A DNA stretch of 64,000 nt from Parageobacillus thermantarcticus (GTDB lineage: Bacteria; Bacillota; Bacilli; Bacillales; Anoxybacillaceae): assembly GCF_900111865.1 (NCBI RefSeq), contig NZ_FOJS01000007.1, positions 1 to 64,000 of the forward strand, written 5' to 3'. The notes below the pieces were generated by a model, which saw nothing but the letters and a program-made list of their open reading frames with translations, was not told the DNA's origin and searched no databases. This document shows positions 1 to 7,484 of this stretch, piece by piece (position 1 is the stretch's first letter; each line of letters begins with the position of its first letter). The translations under genes and the position numbers were made by a program.

Positions 1-237
1 GGTCGGTTCCACGGCGACGATCACCTGTGACTTCCCGAACGCTTGCATCGCCTCCTGAATCGCTTCATTCAGCTGCCGAAATCCCTTCTTCGACTGGAGG
101 AACGGGAAGGATTTTCGAAGCACACGCCCCCGGTCATCCACGAAGCAGGCGTAGTGGGTTCGTTTCGCGATATCGATTCCCACGACAAGCGTTTGTTCGG
201 TGACTTGATTGATTTTATGATTTTGTGTACAATTCAT
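1..237 (-). CDS. IS110-family transposase, N-terminal part (cut by window edge)
   Basis: The first 79 codons of a transposase; the rest lies beyond position 1. The reading starts MNCTQNHKINQ and continues into VVGIDIAKRTHYACFVDD, the first Asp-containing strand of the RuvC-like DEDD catalytic fold of IS110-type enzymes. A strong ribosome binding site (AGGAGG) sits 7 nt before the ATG. Enzymes of this family move circular DNA intermediates and, in characterised members, use a non-coding bridge RNA from the element. The gene lies 3' of the lipase operon on the same strand. Whether the element is complete cannot be seen, nor whether it belongs to the IS110 or IS1111 subgroup. Confidence 0.85.
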   Translation of the reverse strand, partial: MNCTQNHKINQVTEQTLVVGIDIAKRTHYACFVDDRGRVLRKSFPFLQSKKGFRQLNEAIQEAMQAFGKSQVIVAVEPT

Positions 238-247
238 CTGAAGTCCT

Positions 248-296
248 CCTTGGCATGATGGTAGGTGTTGTTTGACACCCCTGCATCATACCAAGA
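248..296 (-). other. Stem-loop in IS110 5' non-coding end (candidate bridge RNA region)
   Basis: Directly upstream of the transposase ribosome binding site, CTTGGCATGATG (249-260) pairs with CATCATACCAAG (284-295), with one G-U pair. Inside lies a second stem formed by GGTGTTG and GACACCC-like halves. IS110-group elements encode their bridge RNA in the non-coding end next to the transposase start, so this hairpin and the sequence up to about 420 are the natural candidate. The outer boundary of the element is not recognisable here. Confidence 0.4.
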
Positions 297-430
297 GGGC
301 TTTTTTTGATCAAGTCCCCGGAAAAGCTCCTAACAGGAATGCTTTCTGTTCTTAAAGGTGCCATCTCATGCACGCCTTCTTCCTTTTCCCCCTCGAAACT
401 GCGCCATTCATTTTCCCACGTATATGCATA

Positions 431-763
431 TTACCTTTTCTGTTCTCGAATAATGACATCATAATACAAAGTGATATTTTGTCCTCTCATCTTATTAATC
501 ATGTCTGTGTATAGCGAAGCGACGTATCTCATATCATCCCTAAACGTATAATTAATCGATAGGTTATTTTTTTGATACTGTTTTATCGCTTCATTGGTTT
601 TGTCGATGATTTGCCCTCTGCCATATTTCATTTCATGATGAATCAAATGAACCAATTCCGCATCCAATTCACTCATTCTATTTAATTGTTGAATAAACCT
701 GTTCGCTTTATACGTAAAATCCTGCTCTGGACCAAAATGATAGAGCATATTCAGTTGTCCCAT
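431..763 (-). CDS. Small helical protein of unknown function, downstream of the lipase gene
   Basis: A 110-residue protein, charged and probably mostly alpha-helical, with no signal peptide or membrane segment. I do not recognise a family. The start is well supported: GGGGAGAT lies about 8 nt before the ATG, and the gene begins 18 nt after the lipase stop, so the two are probably co-transcribed. Type VII-secreted lipases and LXG toxins are normally encoded beside small helical WXG100-like partners that help secretion. The position and size fit such a role, but the sequence shows no WXG motif, so this is inference only. Confidence 0.7.
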   Translation of the reverse strand: MGQLNMLYHFGPEQDFTYKANRFIQQLNRMSELDAELVHLIHHEMKYGRGQIIDKTNEAIKQYQKNNLSINYTFRDDMRYVASLYTDMINKMRGQNITLYYDVIIREQKR

Positions 764-781
764 ACAGAATATCTCCCCTTA

Positions 782-2755
782 TCAATACCGCAAATCAAAT
801 ATTTTGGACACATTTTGGTCCTGCTCAAAAAACTCCTCAAACGATTTTTTAATAGTTTCAATGAGTTCTTTTCCTCTAGAAATTTCATGTTCATAATACA
901 AAAACATCGCTTCAAAGATATATGGAATCCTCGGATCCAACGGGGGAATAGACTCATGAACATCAATGCGGCGTAACGCATACACTTGTTTTGCATCATC
1001 GGTAAAATGCCCCAATAAATGCTGATAGGCCCAGGGGTTTTGTTCCATGTCCTCGATTTTCTTCATCAGTTCTCGTTTTTGCATTTCAAAATCTTCTACA
1101 TATTCATCGAAATAATACTGCTTCATCTTACGCAATACCGCTTCTTTTTCTTCCATAATTTGCAGTCCCTTTTGATATATTCTTACGGCGGAGGAAAGAT
1201 TCATCCGGATTTCTTGTTCTCCCACTTTCTTGATGAAGATTAAATTTCCATACTCATCATACGTTCTGCCTTTCGAACGGGCGAGAGCCGTGATGACTTC
1301 GTTCAAGGTATGGGCATCCACGCTCATGGTGATGGCTTTTTGAAGATTCGCCGTATTTTCTTGGATGATTTGAAGGCGTTTTAAGATGTCCAATACCTTA
1401 TCCCGAATCTGGAATAACACCTCAATACTAGCTTTCCATTGAAGAATGTCATCAGTTACCAATGGGGTAAGGAATGGAATGGCCATTCTCCAATTCCATG
1501 TTTTGCGAAGCAGTTGTTGAATCGATGCGATATCCTTTTCAATTCCCTTGACTTCGCTCAAAACCATTTTCTTTTCTTCTGGAGTAACATAGCCCAACTC
1601 CACAAAAACACTGAATATCGGATCCAAATTTTTATACAAAATCGCCACGTTCTTCATAAGTTCCGGAATTTTCACTTTCATATCGTCGAGCATATGATTC
1701 GCTTTCGAGACAATGTCTCCTGCATGCCACAAATAGTCCATAGTATCATAGCCCTGAAGCGACTCGATAAAGGCGATATCAACCCCCATCATCGCCTGAA
1801 CGACCCCATCAAATCCTTTTTCATTGTAAACATCTGAATATTGCGATAAATACATTTGAATTGCTTTTACATCTTTATCGGATATTTTCGCAATCAAATC
1901 TTTGATACTAGTAAAATCCTTGTTCGTATCAATGACCTGACGGCTTCCGATATCAATGAATCCCCGCACCCCGCTCACCGCATACAATAGATCCTCTTCG
2001 GCGGTTAGATGATGAATCGAACGCTCGTCGATTTGCTTTTTATAGTATTCTTCCGCAAAGGCTTTGAGCTCGGAAGGGGGAAGGGTGTATATAGAGTTGT
2101 AGTTCAAAGGATTTAAGTTAAATCTTTCGGCTAAATCATACCAAAAATCAACATCTATTTTTGCTAATTGATAATAACTAGGCGGAGCATCATTAATTAC
2201 ATATACTTGCTCATACTCCTTTGTTGTTAACTGGATAGTAGCAATTAAGTTTCCACCCAAAGAATGTCCTAGTCCTATTTTCTTTAACTTTACTTTTTTA
2301 TCACATTTATTCTTTTCCAAGTCTTCATCTATTTTTTTAGTTACTATTTCGTCGAAATGCATGGCATCTCTATATTGGCTTTTGTCTTGCCCCACGAAAA
2401 TACCAAAAGTATTATAAAACCAATCAAGGGGTTTCCATGTATCTTTCTCTGATGCTTCGCTTCCTCTTGTAATGATATACGCTTGATTGATTCCCTTCTC
2501 CTCATCATAAAAATGAATCGCTGTTCCATCAAAACCAGAATCAATATGCCTGAAATCTTTAAAATCATCAGAGCGATAAATAGCAATGTGAGCGGGCGGC
2601 TCTTTTCCCGTCTCTTCGATATAAATTCTTTTGATTTCTCTTTTGATTTCTCCAATGGTAAGATTTTGATATTCTACATTCATAATCCGCGCACGCAATA
2701 TATCCGTATTTAGTACTTCTTCATTTGACACAACTCCTTCGCCCCCCAGGTTCAC
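782..2755 (-). CDS. Lipase-like protein with N-terminal alpha/beta-hydrolase and long helical C-terminal half (candidate T7SS toxin)
   Basis: A protein of up to 657 residues. Residues about 50-260 look like a class 3 lipase: a TRG strand near 96-98, a nucleophile elbow GLGHSLGG with Ser165, then candidate Asp189 and His248/249. I recall this fold as DUF6792, to be confirmed. From about 290 to the end the protein is predicted helical with no signal peptide. That N-lipase/C-helical order matches the S. aureus T7SS lipase TslA. The ORF opens with GTG directly after the lipoprotein TAA, suggesting coupled translation. A GAAGGAG lies just inside, so a later start (for example the ATG at residue 25) is possible. 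No T7SS genes are in the window. Confidence 0.75.
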   Translation of the reverse strand: MNLGGEGVVSNEEVLNTDILRARIMNVEYQNLTIGEIKREIKRIYIEETGKEPPAHIAIYRSDDFKDFRHIDSGFDGTAIHFYDEEKGINQAYIITRGSEASEKDTWKPLDWFYNTFGIFVGQDKSQYRDAMHFDEIVTKKIDEDLEKNKCDKKVKLKKIGLGHSLGGNLIATIQLTTKEYEQVYVINDAPPSYYQLAKIDVDFWYDLAERFNLNPLNYNSIYTLPPSELKAFAEEYYKKQIDERSIHHLTAEEDLLYAVSGVRGFIDIGSRQVIDTNKDFTSIKDLIAKISDKDVKAIQMYLSQYSDVYNEKGFDGVVQAMMGVDIAFIESLQGYDTMDYLWHAGDIVSKANHMLDDMKVKIPELMKNVAILYKNLDPIFSVFVELGYVTPEEKKMVLSEVKGIEKDIASIQQLLRKTWNWRMAIPFLTPLVTDDILQWKASIEVLFQIRDKVLDILKRLQIIQENTANLQKAITMSVDAHTLNEVITALARSKGRTYDEYGNLIFIKKVGEQEIRMNLSSAVRIYQKGLQIMEEKEAVLRKMKQYYFDEYVEDFEMQKRELMKKIEDMEQNPWAYQHLLGHFTDDAKQVYALRRIDVHESIPPLDPRIPYIFEAMFLYYEHEISRGKELIETIKKSFEEFFEQDQNVSKIFDLRY

Positions 2756-3400
2756 TTAATGCAGGAATTCAATGGATTTCATTAACTTCTTAGCATTTTT
2801 TTCTTCCTTTGTTAGGTCAATATTACATTTTTGTTTAAAATTCAAACATGACACTCCGTAAATAAACTCTATTCCTTGATTACTTTTATTAGACTTTATA
2901 TAACTAAAAAATGTATAAGCTTTACTTTTTCCATTACTTAGAAGTTTTTCATTTTTAGCATAGTAGAATATCTTATCTTCATATTGAAATTCTGTATAAT
3001 GCCCATTGTAGTTAACAGAATTAGATAATAATTTTAAATTCGTATCAATGTTATTAGTTATTGCTTTATTTTCATATGTTATCCTTACAAAATAAGCAAT
3101 ATTCTCTTTCTTGTTACTTTCTCCGAAATTAATATCTTCGAAATAATCTTTATGTTTTTCATAATACATTTTGTCCATTATTGCATTTTTCGGATACAGC
3201 ATCGTAAATCCGCCGGTTTTCGACTTGAATAAGTAATATCCTTCCTTCACTTCTTTTGGAGAGACCATAAATTCCCGAGTAAACTTGTCTTGAAACGCCA
3301 CCGTGTCCGGCAACTTCTCCGGTTGAGCCTTCGAATCCATCTCACACCCCCCGATCAATATCAACGCCAATAGCAGCAAGTTTCTCCATCTCTTAAGCAA
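2756..3400 (-). CDS. Putative lipoprotein upstream of lipase (candidate immunity protein)
   Basis: A 214-residue lipoprotein. A TTG start at 3400 is chosen because AAAGGAG stands 7-8 nt before it. It yields a textbook signal: MLKRW, then a Leu-rich stretch, then lipobox LIGGC with Cys19. An upstream ATG at 3448 would place the signal internally. The mature part is rich in Asn, Lys and Tyr with no family I recognise, and the gene is clearly more AT-rich than the housekeeping genes. It is immediately followed by the lipase gene. In the S. aureus TslA system a lipoprotein made beside the lipase neutralises it outside the membrane; the same role is inferred here. A TATAAT at 3479-3484 may be its -10 box. 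Confidence 0.75.
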   Translation of the reverse strand: MLKRWRNLLLLALILIGGCEMDSKAQPEKLPDTVAFQDKFTREFMVSPKEVKEGYYLFKSKTGGFTMLYPKNAIMDKMYYEKHKDYFEDINFGESNKKENIAYFVRITYENKAITNNIDTNLKLLSNSVNYNGHYTEFQYEDKIFYYAKNEKLLSNGKSKAYTFFSYIKSNKSNQGIEFIYGVSCLNFKQKCNIDLTKEEKNAKKLMKSIEFLH

Positions 3401-3587
3401 AGGACGCTCTCCTTTCCAAATTATCTCCATTCTCTCTATACGTATCATATGATGGTCACTTATTCAATAAAAAATGTTATTATATCTAAATTTAGGAAAA
3501 TTGAACTATAAAAATATAAATGTGATATCTTTACTTGCAGAACATCTCAAGGGATGACGCCTTTTTTTATTTCAATGCAAAATAAAT

Positions 3588-3613
3588 AAAAAACATGGGT
3601 GAAACCCATGTTT
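3588..3613 (-). terminator. Terminator of the EAL-domain gene
   Basis: AAAACATGGG / CCCATGTTTT stem with a 5-nt loop, immediately after the stop codon and followed on the minus strand by a T-rich tail. Confidence 0.85.
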
Positions 3614-4903
3614 TCAGACTATTGAAGAATGTCTTTCAATCCATTCCATCACCGCATCCGAAACTGGCTGTAGTTTCGGGTGTGGTCTGCCTAACAAATA
3701 TCCTTGACCGAAATGAACGCCAAGCCGTTTCACTATTTCCAGCTCCTCGAAAGTCTCGATTCCTTCCGCAATAATTTGGCAATTAATTTTCTGCGCAAAC
3801 ACTACCAACGTCTCCAACAAAATTTCTTTAATCTTGTCGCGGTCGATATGATGAATAATCGAACGGTCAATCTTAATGTAATCGGGGCGCAATTCGGCAA
3901 TTGCTTGTAAAGAAGAATAGCCCGCTCCCGCATCGTCAATCGCAATTCGGTATCCCTGTTTTCGATAGTGGCCTAACGCTTTCGTGAAAGATGCGTAATC
4001 ATCGATGGACTGGCGTTCTGTAATTTCAAACACAACGTTTTGTGGTGTCAAATTCATCTTTTCGAGGAACGCCAAGGTCTGTCCCGGAGTAAATTGCGGG
4101 TCGTGAATCACATTGGCATTGAGATTGATGAATAATTTCCAGTTAGAATCACTTGATAAAAATCCCTCAATTGCCCGTTGCCGCGCCGCTTTTTCCAATG
4201 CATACAGCTGGTTTTCTTTTTCCGCAAATTCCCAAAGGCGATTCGGCGTCGCAAAATAACTTTCCTGCGGGCCGCGCGCTAACGCTTCATATCCATAGAT
4301 GCTCCCAGTAGAAAGAGAGACAATCGGTTGATAATGAGCCGTAATCTTATGCCAAGCAAGTATATCTCGAAATTCCATCTGCAAGCGCCTGAATTCAGCG
4401 TCCGTTTTGCTTCTCGCTTCGTGAATCGCTTCTTTGATCGCATCATACAGCAAGTTTTCGGCTGTTCGTCCTGTACTAGGATCCAGCACCGCCGTCCCAG
4501 TATAAAGTTCAATTGAATCACCAGACAATACCATCGATTCGTTCAATTGCTTTCCAAAGATGGTACGGATCTCATGTGCTAGGCGAAGCAAAACCGTTTT
4601 CACCCAATTCGCATCTCCCTGCTCCGTACGGACAAACAACAATACATCGTCTCCAAACATTCGGTGAGTCAACAGTCCGAATGAACCAGCCATTTCTGCT
4701 TCTATGATCAATTGTTTCCACACTTGGAGCAGCTTTCGACAAGCGATTTGCCCATGTTTTTTCTCCATCTCCCCAAAACGTTTTATATCTAAGTATATCA
4801 GTCCTATAGGATACTTGTTTAAATGTTTAGCAATTTTTTCCGTGAGATTTTCGCTATTCAAACTATCAGCAAGCAGTATAATGGAAGCGAGCTGATCCGC
4901 CAT
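3614..4903 (-). CDS. EAL-domain protein with degenerate GGDEF-like N-terminus
   Basis: A 429-residue cytoplasmic protein of cyclic-di-GMP signalling type. The N-terminal half resembles a GGDEF fold, but where GGDEF is expected it reads MFGDDVLLF, so diguanylate cyclase activity is unlikely. The C-terminal half is an EAL domain with YEALARG, ITERQ, DDAGAGYSSL, KIDRS, AEGIET and QGYLLGRP. The canonical DDFGTG is DDAGAG here; the Asp pair is kept, so phosphodiesterase activity is possible. The ATG at 4903 is preferred over TTG 4921 because AAAGGAG sits 8 nt before it. No transmembrane or sensor domain is seen. It is a single-gene unit with its own terminator. Confidence 0.85.
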   Translation of the reverse strand: MADQLASIILLADSLNSENLTEKIAKHLNKYPIGLIYLDIKRFGEMEKKHGQIACRKLLQVWKQLIIEAEMAGSFGLLTHRMFGDDVLLFVRTEQGDANWVKTVLLRLAHEIRTIFGKQLNESMVLSGDSIELYTGTAVLDPSTGRTAENLLYDAIKEAIHEARSKTDAEFRRLQMEFRDILAWHKITAHYQPIVSLSTGSIYGYEALARGPQESYFATPNRLWEFAEKENQLYALEKAARQRAIEGFLSSDSNWKLFINLNANVIHDPQFTPGQTLAFLEKMNLTPQNVVFEITERQSIDDYASFTKALGHYRKQGYRIAIDDAGAGYSSLQAIAELRPDYIKIDRSIIHHIDRDKIKEILLETLVVFAQKINCQIIAEGIETFEELEIVKRLGVHFGQGYLLGRPHPKLQPVSDAVMEWIERHSSIV

Positions 4904-5118
4904 CCTTTGGACTCCTTTCAATAAAAAACAACAAACTCCGTATGATGTTCAACATTATACCATAGCTCATACCGATGAATTTTAAACATTTTGTAAATAT
5001 TTGTCGAGTTTTTTGTAAAAGAGTGTGGAAAGCTGTTTATCGCCTATCAACGAAACTTATCAGGCATTAAGAACGTATTTACATAAAAATATAAGTTCCT
5101 ATTTTTGGAGGTGACACA

Positions 5119-5421
5119 ATGTATCTTGCAATTATTATTTGCAGTATTGTTAGTTTATTTATGATTCTAATGGGATATTTAATTTGGGCAAAGAAGAAAC
5201 TATTTCTCATAGCAGGTTACAATGAGGAAACTTTTGTAGGGAATAAAGAAAAATTAGCAAGAACAATGGGCATATTTTCTATATGCACTGGAATACTTAG
5301 TTTCATTCTTCCATTTGCTCTTGAGTATATTGGTTCATTCACAGGAATTATATTTGCAATAATCATCGTGTTAGGGACTATTGTAACAGGGATTTATGTA
5401 AATATGCTTAATAGAAAGTGA
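5119..5421 (+). CDS. Small membrane protein, DUF3784 family
   Basis: A 100-residue protein with three hydrophobic segments (about residues 3-25, 50-70 and 75-95) and a short charged loop containing GYNEETF, matching the DUF3784 layout. TTTGGAGGTGAC before the ATG is a strong ribosome binding site. Function is unknown. The gene is AT-rich and is the only plus-strand gene in the left third of the window, flanked by minus-strand genes on both sides, so it is probably a monocistronic accessory gene. Confidence 0.75.
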   Translation: MYLAIIICSIVSLFMILMGYLIWAKKKLFLIAGYNEETFVGNKEKLARTMGIFSICTGILSFILPFALEYIGSFTGIIFAIIIVLGTIVTGIYVNMLNRK

Positions 5422-5426
5422 AAAGA

Positions 5427-5459
5427 GGGAATCGTTATCTTATTTAAACGATTCCTTTG
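5427..5459 (+). terminator. Terminator after the DUF3784 gene
   Basis: GGAATCGTT / AACGATTCC stem a few bases after the stop codon, followed by TTTGTT on the plus strand. Confidence 0.7.
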
Positions 5460-5522
5460 TTAATGAAATTAATTATAGAACATATTGCAAAACGTAAAAC
5501 GAATGGCACATAAAAAATTATG

Positions 5523-5548
5523 AAAAAAAGCCGGTATCACTCCGGCTC
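5523..5548 (-). terminator. Terminator of the LysM-3D gene
   Basis: AGCCGG / CCGGCT stem with a 7-nt loop, a few bases after the stop, and a run of seven T on the minus strand. Confidence 0.85.
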
Positions 5549-5553
5549 CTTGA

Positions 5554-6117
5554 TTATCTATATACTCTAACTTTTACTGTTCTGACGCCCCATTGGATAG
5601 CTTTTGCTTTTGTAGGCATGAGCACGTCAATTTTGTTTCCTTTGATTCCGACTCCTTTATCCGCTGCAATCGCATAGCCGTAACCTTCCACATAAACCTT
5701 TGAACCTAGCGGAATTACCTTTGGATCAACGGCAATTGCTTTAATCGAAGGGTTTTTCTTTAAATTTAAGCCTGTAGCTGTTATTCCGCTGCAACCTTTG
5801 CAGTTTACTGTATAAGCATATGCTTTAACGGTGATTGTTTTGTACGCTGCTGTTTTGGCTGCTGCCTTTTTTACCGTAGTTTTAGCAGGCGCTTTGGTTG
5901 CCATTCCTGAAATCTTTAAAACCTGTTTTGGTCTGATCAAATCGCTTTTAAGGTTATTCCAGCTCTTTAGCTGGCTGACAGTCACTTTATACTTTTTAGC
6001 TATGCCCCAAAGAGTATCACCACTTTTTACCTGATATGTGCCGGCTGCCGATGCAGCTCCTGAAAATCCGAACGCTAGAAAGATTGATGAAGTAATATAT
6101 AATAGTAGCTTTTTCAA
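5554..6117 (-). CDS. Secreted LysM-3D domain cell-wall protein (YocH-like)
   Basis: A 187-residue protein. A signal peptide (MKKLLLYIT to about Ala25) is followed by one LysM repeat (residues 27-70, YQVKSGDTLWGIAKKY) that binds peptidoglycan. A basic Ala/Lys/Thr linker leads to a C-terminal 3D domain with AVDP, PLGSKVYVEGYG and AADKGVGIKG plus DV. The three Asp residues are those expected in this MltA-like barrel. B. subtilis YocH has the same plan and acts in wall turnover. TTG is the start codon, with AAGGAGGG about 9 nt upstream. Two cysteines (CKGC) lie at the start of the 3D domain. Confidence 0.88.
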   Translation of the reverse strand: MKKLLLYITSSIFLAFGFSGAASAAGTYQVKSGDTLWGIAKKYKVTVSQLKSWNNLKSDLIRPKQVLKISGMATKAPAKTTVKKAAAKTAAYKTITVKAYAYTVNCKGCSGITATGLNLKKNPSIKAIAVDPKVIPLGSKVYVEGYGYAIAADKGVGIKGNKIDVLMPTKAKAIQWGVRTVKVRVYR

Positions 6118-6132
6118 GATACTACTCCCTCC

Positions 6133-6189
6133 TTGCTTAAATTCGTAACAATAGAATACTTGCTTGGATTCGTACTAGGATTCGTAACA
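6133..6189. repeat. Short direct repeats upstream of the LysM-3D gene
   Basis: The core ATTCGTA occurs three times (around 6141, 6168 and 6180), twice as ATTCGTAACA and twice preceded by TTGCTT. They lie in the leader or promoter of the LysM-3D gene and may be regulatory or slippage repeats. Confidence 0.4.
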
Positions 6190-6338
6190 GTATAATATCA
6201 ATAAAATATAACAATTATGTTTCATAGAGTTAGTAATTATGTTACAAAATGAAGACATAATTGTATCATCTTGTTCTTTCATATAAAAAAAGCGCACTTT
6301 ATATCAAGTGCACCCGAACAATTGACATAGAACCAATG

Positions 6339-6371
6339 AAAAAACGGACTTGCCGATAATGGCAAGTCCGT
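6339..6371 (-). terminator. Terminator of ssrA
   Basis: An 11-bp perfect stem, ACGGACTTGCC / GGCAAGTCCGT, with a 6-nt loop and six T on the minus strand, 31 nt beyond the tmRNA 3' end. A second weaker hairpin (GCACTT/AAGTGC plus T-run) lies at about 6287-6314. Confidence 0.9.
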
Positions 6372-6401
6372 TAATTTATTTTTGAGCGTATGATTATGTA
6401 A

Positions 6402-6753
6402 TGGAGACGGTGGGAGTCGAACCCACGTCCAGAGATATCGCCACTTAAGCATCTACGAGCGTAGTCGGTATATTTCGGTTTCGCTGCATCTTCCGCCTAC
6501 CGACAGGCCTCCGAGCAGCTAGCCTGATTGTTCTCTTCCCTCGTCCTCAGGCGGCGGACTCGGGCGTAGCCCACTCGTTATGAGCCCCTGCACCGCCACG
6601 TGGGCGATGGCGGGAGGAGCTAGCTGCGTTTAATTAGGCAGCTAAAGCGTAGTTTTCTTTGCCAGTTATCTTTAAGTGACGTTTTTTACGAGGACGATCC
6701 CCTCGGCTCGCAGCTTAAGCGCGACCTATCCCTGTCGAATCCGTATCGTCCCC
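6402..6753 (-). ncRNA. ssrA: tmRNA (transfer-messenger RNA)
   Basis: A 352-nt RNA. The tRNA-like ends pair: 5' GGGGACG (6753-6747) with 3' CGTCTCC (6409-6403), and the T-arm reads GGGTTCGACTCCC. CCA is not encoded. The tag reading frame at 6663-6634 encodes GKENYALAA then TAA, giving an AGKENYALAA degradation tag with the charged alanine. With SmpB, encoded just upstream, tmRNA rescues stalled ribosomes and marks the product for proteases such as ClpXP (clpP is also in this window). Two identical promoters precede it. Confidence 0.97.
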
Positions 6754-6812
6754 GTGATGGAGAAGCGATAACGATAAGCTTAAGCTTTGGATAACTGGCT
6801 TTTGCATTATTG

Positions 6813-6840
6813 ATTATAACATAATGCATTTAATTTTCAA
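6813..6840 (-). promoter_or_regulatory. Proximal sigma-A promoter of ssrA
   Basis: -35 TTGAAA (6840-6835), 16-bp spacer, -10 TATAAT (6818-6813), placing the start about 50 nt before the mature tmRNA 5' end. Confidence 0.8.
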
Positions 6841-6883
6841 TGATAAAGTTTTGGAATCATATTTTTTGCCGTTTGTGTTATTC

Positions 6884-6911
6884 ATTATAACATAATGCAC
6901 TTAATTTTCAA
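6884..6911 (-). promoter_or_regulatory. Distal duplicate sigma-A promoter of ssrA
   Basis: -35 TTGAAA (6911-6906), 16-bp spacer, -10 TATAAT (6889-6884). It is the same as the proximal promoter and exactly 71 bp upstream, beginning 17 nt after the smpB stop codon. Confidence 0.75.
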
Positions 6912-6927
6912 TTGTAAAGTCTTGGAA

Positions 6928-7395
6928 TTATAATTTTTGCCGTTCGCGAAAAGCACGTTCGATTTCCCGTTGTGCTTCTCTTCGTTTCATGTCTTCGCGT
7001 TTGTCATATTTTTTCTTTCCTTTGCCAACGCCTAACAACACTTTGGCAAAACCGTTTTTAATATATAGCTTTAACGGAACGAGCGTATAGCCTTGTTCTT
7101 TTGTGTAACCAATCAGCTTATTAATTTCACGGCGATGAAGAAGAAGCTTTCTTGTCCGCAATGGGTCATGGTTATAACGGTTCCCTTGTTCATACGGACT
7201 AATATGCATATTATGAAGAAATACTTCCCCTTTTTCGACCTTCGCAAATGAATCCTTTAAATTAACTTTTCCAGCGCGAATCGATTTAATTTCCGTTCCT
7301 TGCAGGACAATCCCCACTTCATACGTTTCTTCGATAAAATAATCGTGATGCGCTTTTTTGTTTTGGGCAATCAGTTTCCCTTCACCTTTTGGCAT
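6928..7395 (-). CDS. smpB: SsrA-binding protein SmpB
   Basis: A 155-residue RNA-binding protein of trans-translation that holds the tRNA-like domain of tmRNA and delivers it to stalled ribosomes. Family landmarks: [29 protein letters not shown] and the basic C-terminal tail [26 protein letters not shown], which enters the mRNA channel. Length is typical. The gene lies between rnr and ssrA on the same strand, the order conserved in Bacillus. Its last codons fall inside the 71-bp tandem duplication. Confidence 0.96.
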   Translation of the reverse strand: MPKGEGKLIAQNKKAHHDYFIEETYEVGIVLQGTEIKSIRAGKVNLKDSFAKVEKGEVFLHNMHISPYEQGNRYNHDPLRTRKLLLHRREINKLIGYTKEQGYTLVPLKLYIKNGFAKVLLGVGKGKKKYDKREDMKRREAQREIERAFRERQKL

Positions 7396-7450
7396 ACAAC
7401 GTCCTTCCTCCTCATATCGTGCAACTATGATTTTAACAAAAAACGTGAAG

Positions 7451-7484
7451 AAGGAAAAGTCTCTTGCTATCGAGACTTTTCCTT
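7451..7484 (-). terminator. Hairpin overlapping the rnr stop codon
   Basis: A 13-bp stem, AAGGAAAAGTCTC / GAGACTTTTCCTT, just after the rnr stop and 56 nt before the smpB start. The T-tail is weak and delayed (GTTTTTTG), so it may attenuate rather than end transcription into smpB. Confidence 0.65.

Larger units (their letters stand above)
6801..6944. repeat. 71-bp tandem duplication covering the smpB end and ssrA promoter
   Basis: Positions 6801-6873 and 6872-6944 align with a constant offset of 71 and few mismatches. Shared blocks include ATTATAACATAATGCA, TTAATTTTCAAT, TAAAGT.TTGGAAT and TTTTTGCCGTT. The copy at higher coordinates contains the last codons and stop of smpB; the other carries a decayed version of them. 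Confidence 0.85.

Noticed and set aside
307-322. GATCAAGTCC near the IS110 end resembling the MITE ends
   Set aside because: Only ten bases match and no partner repeat is visible; probably chance.
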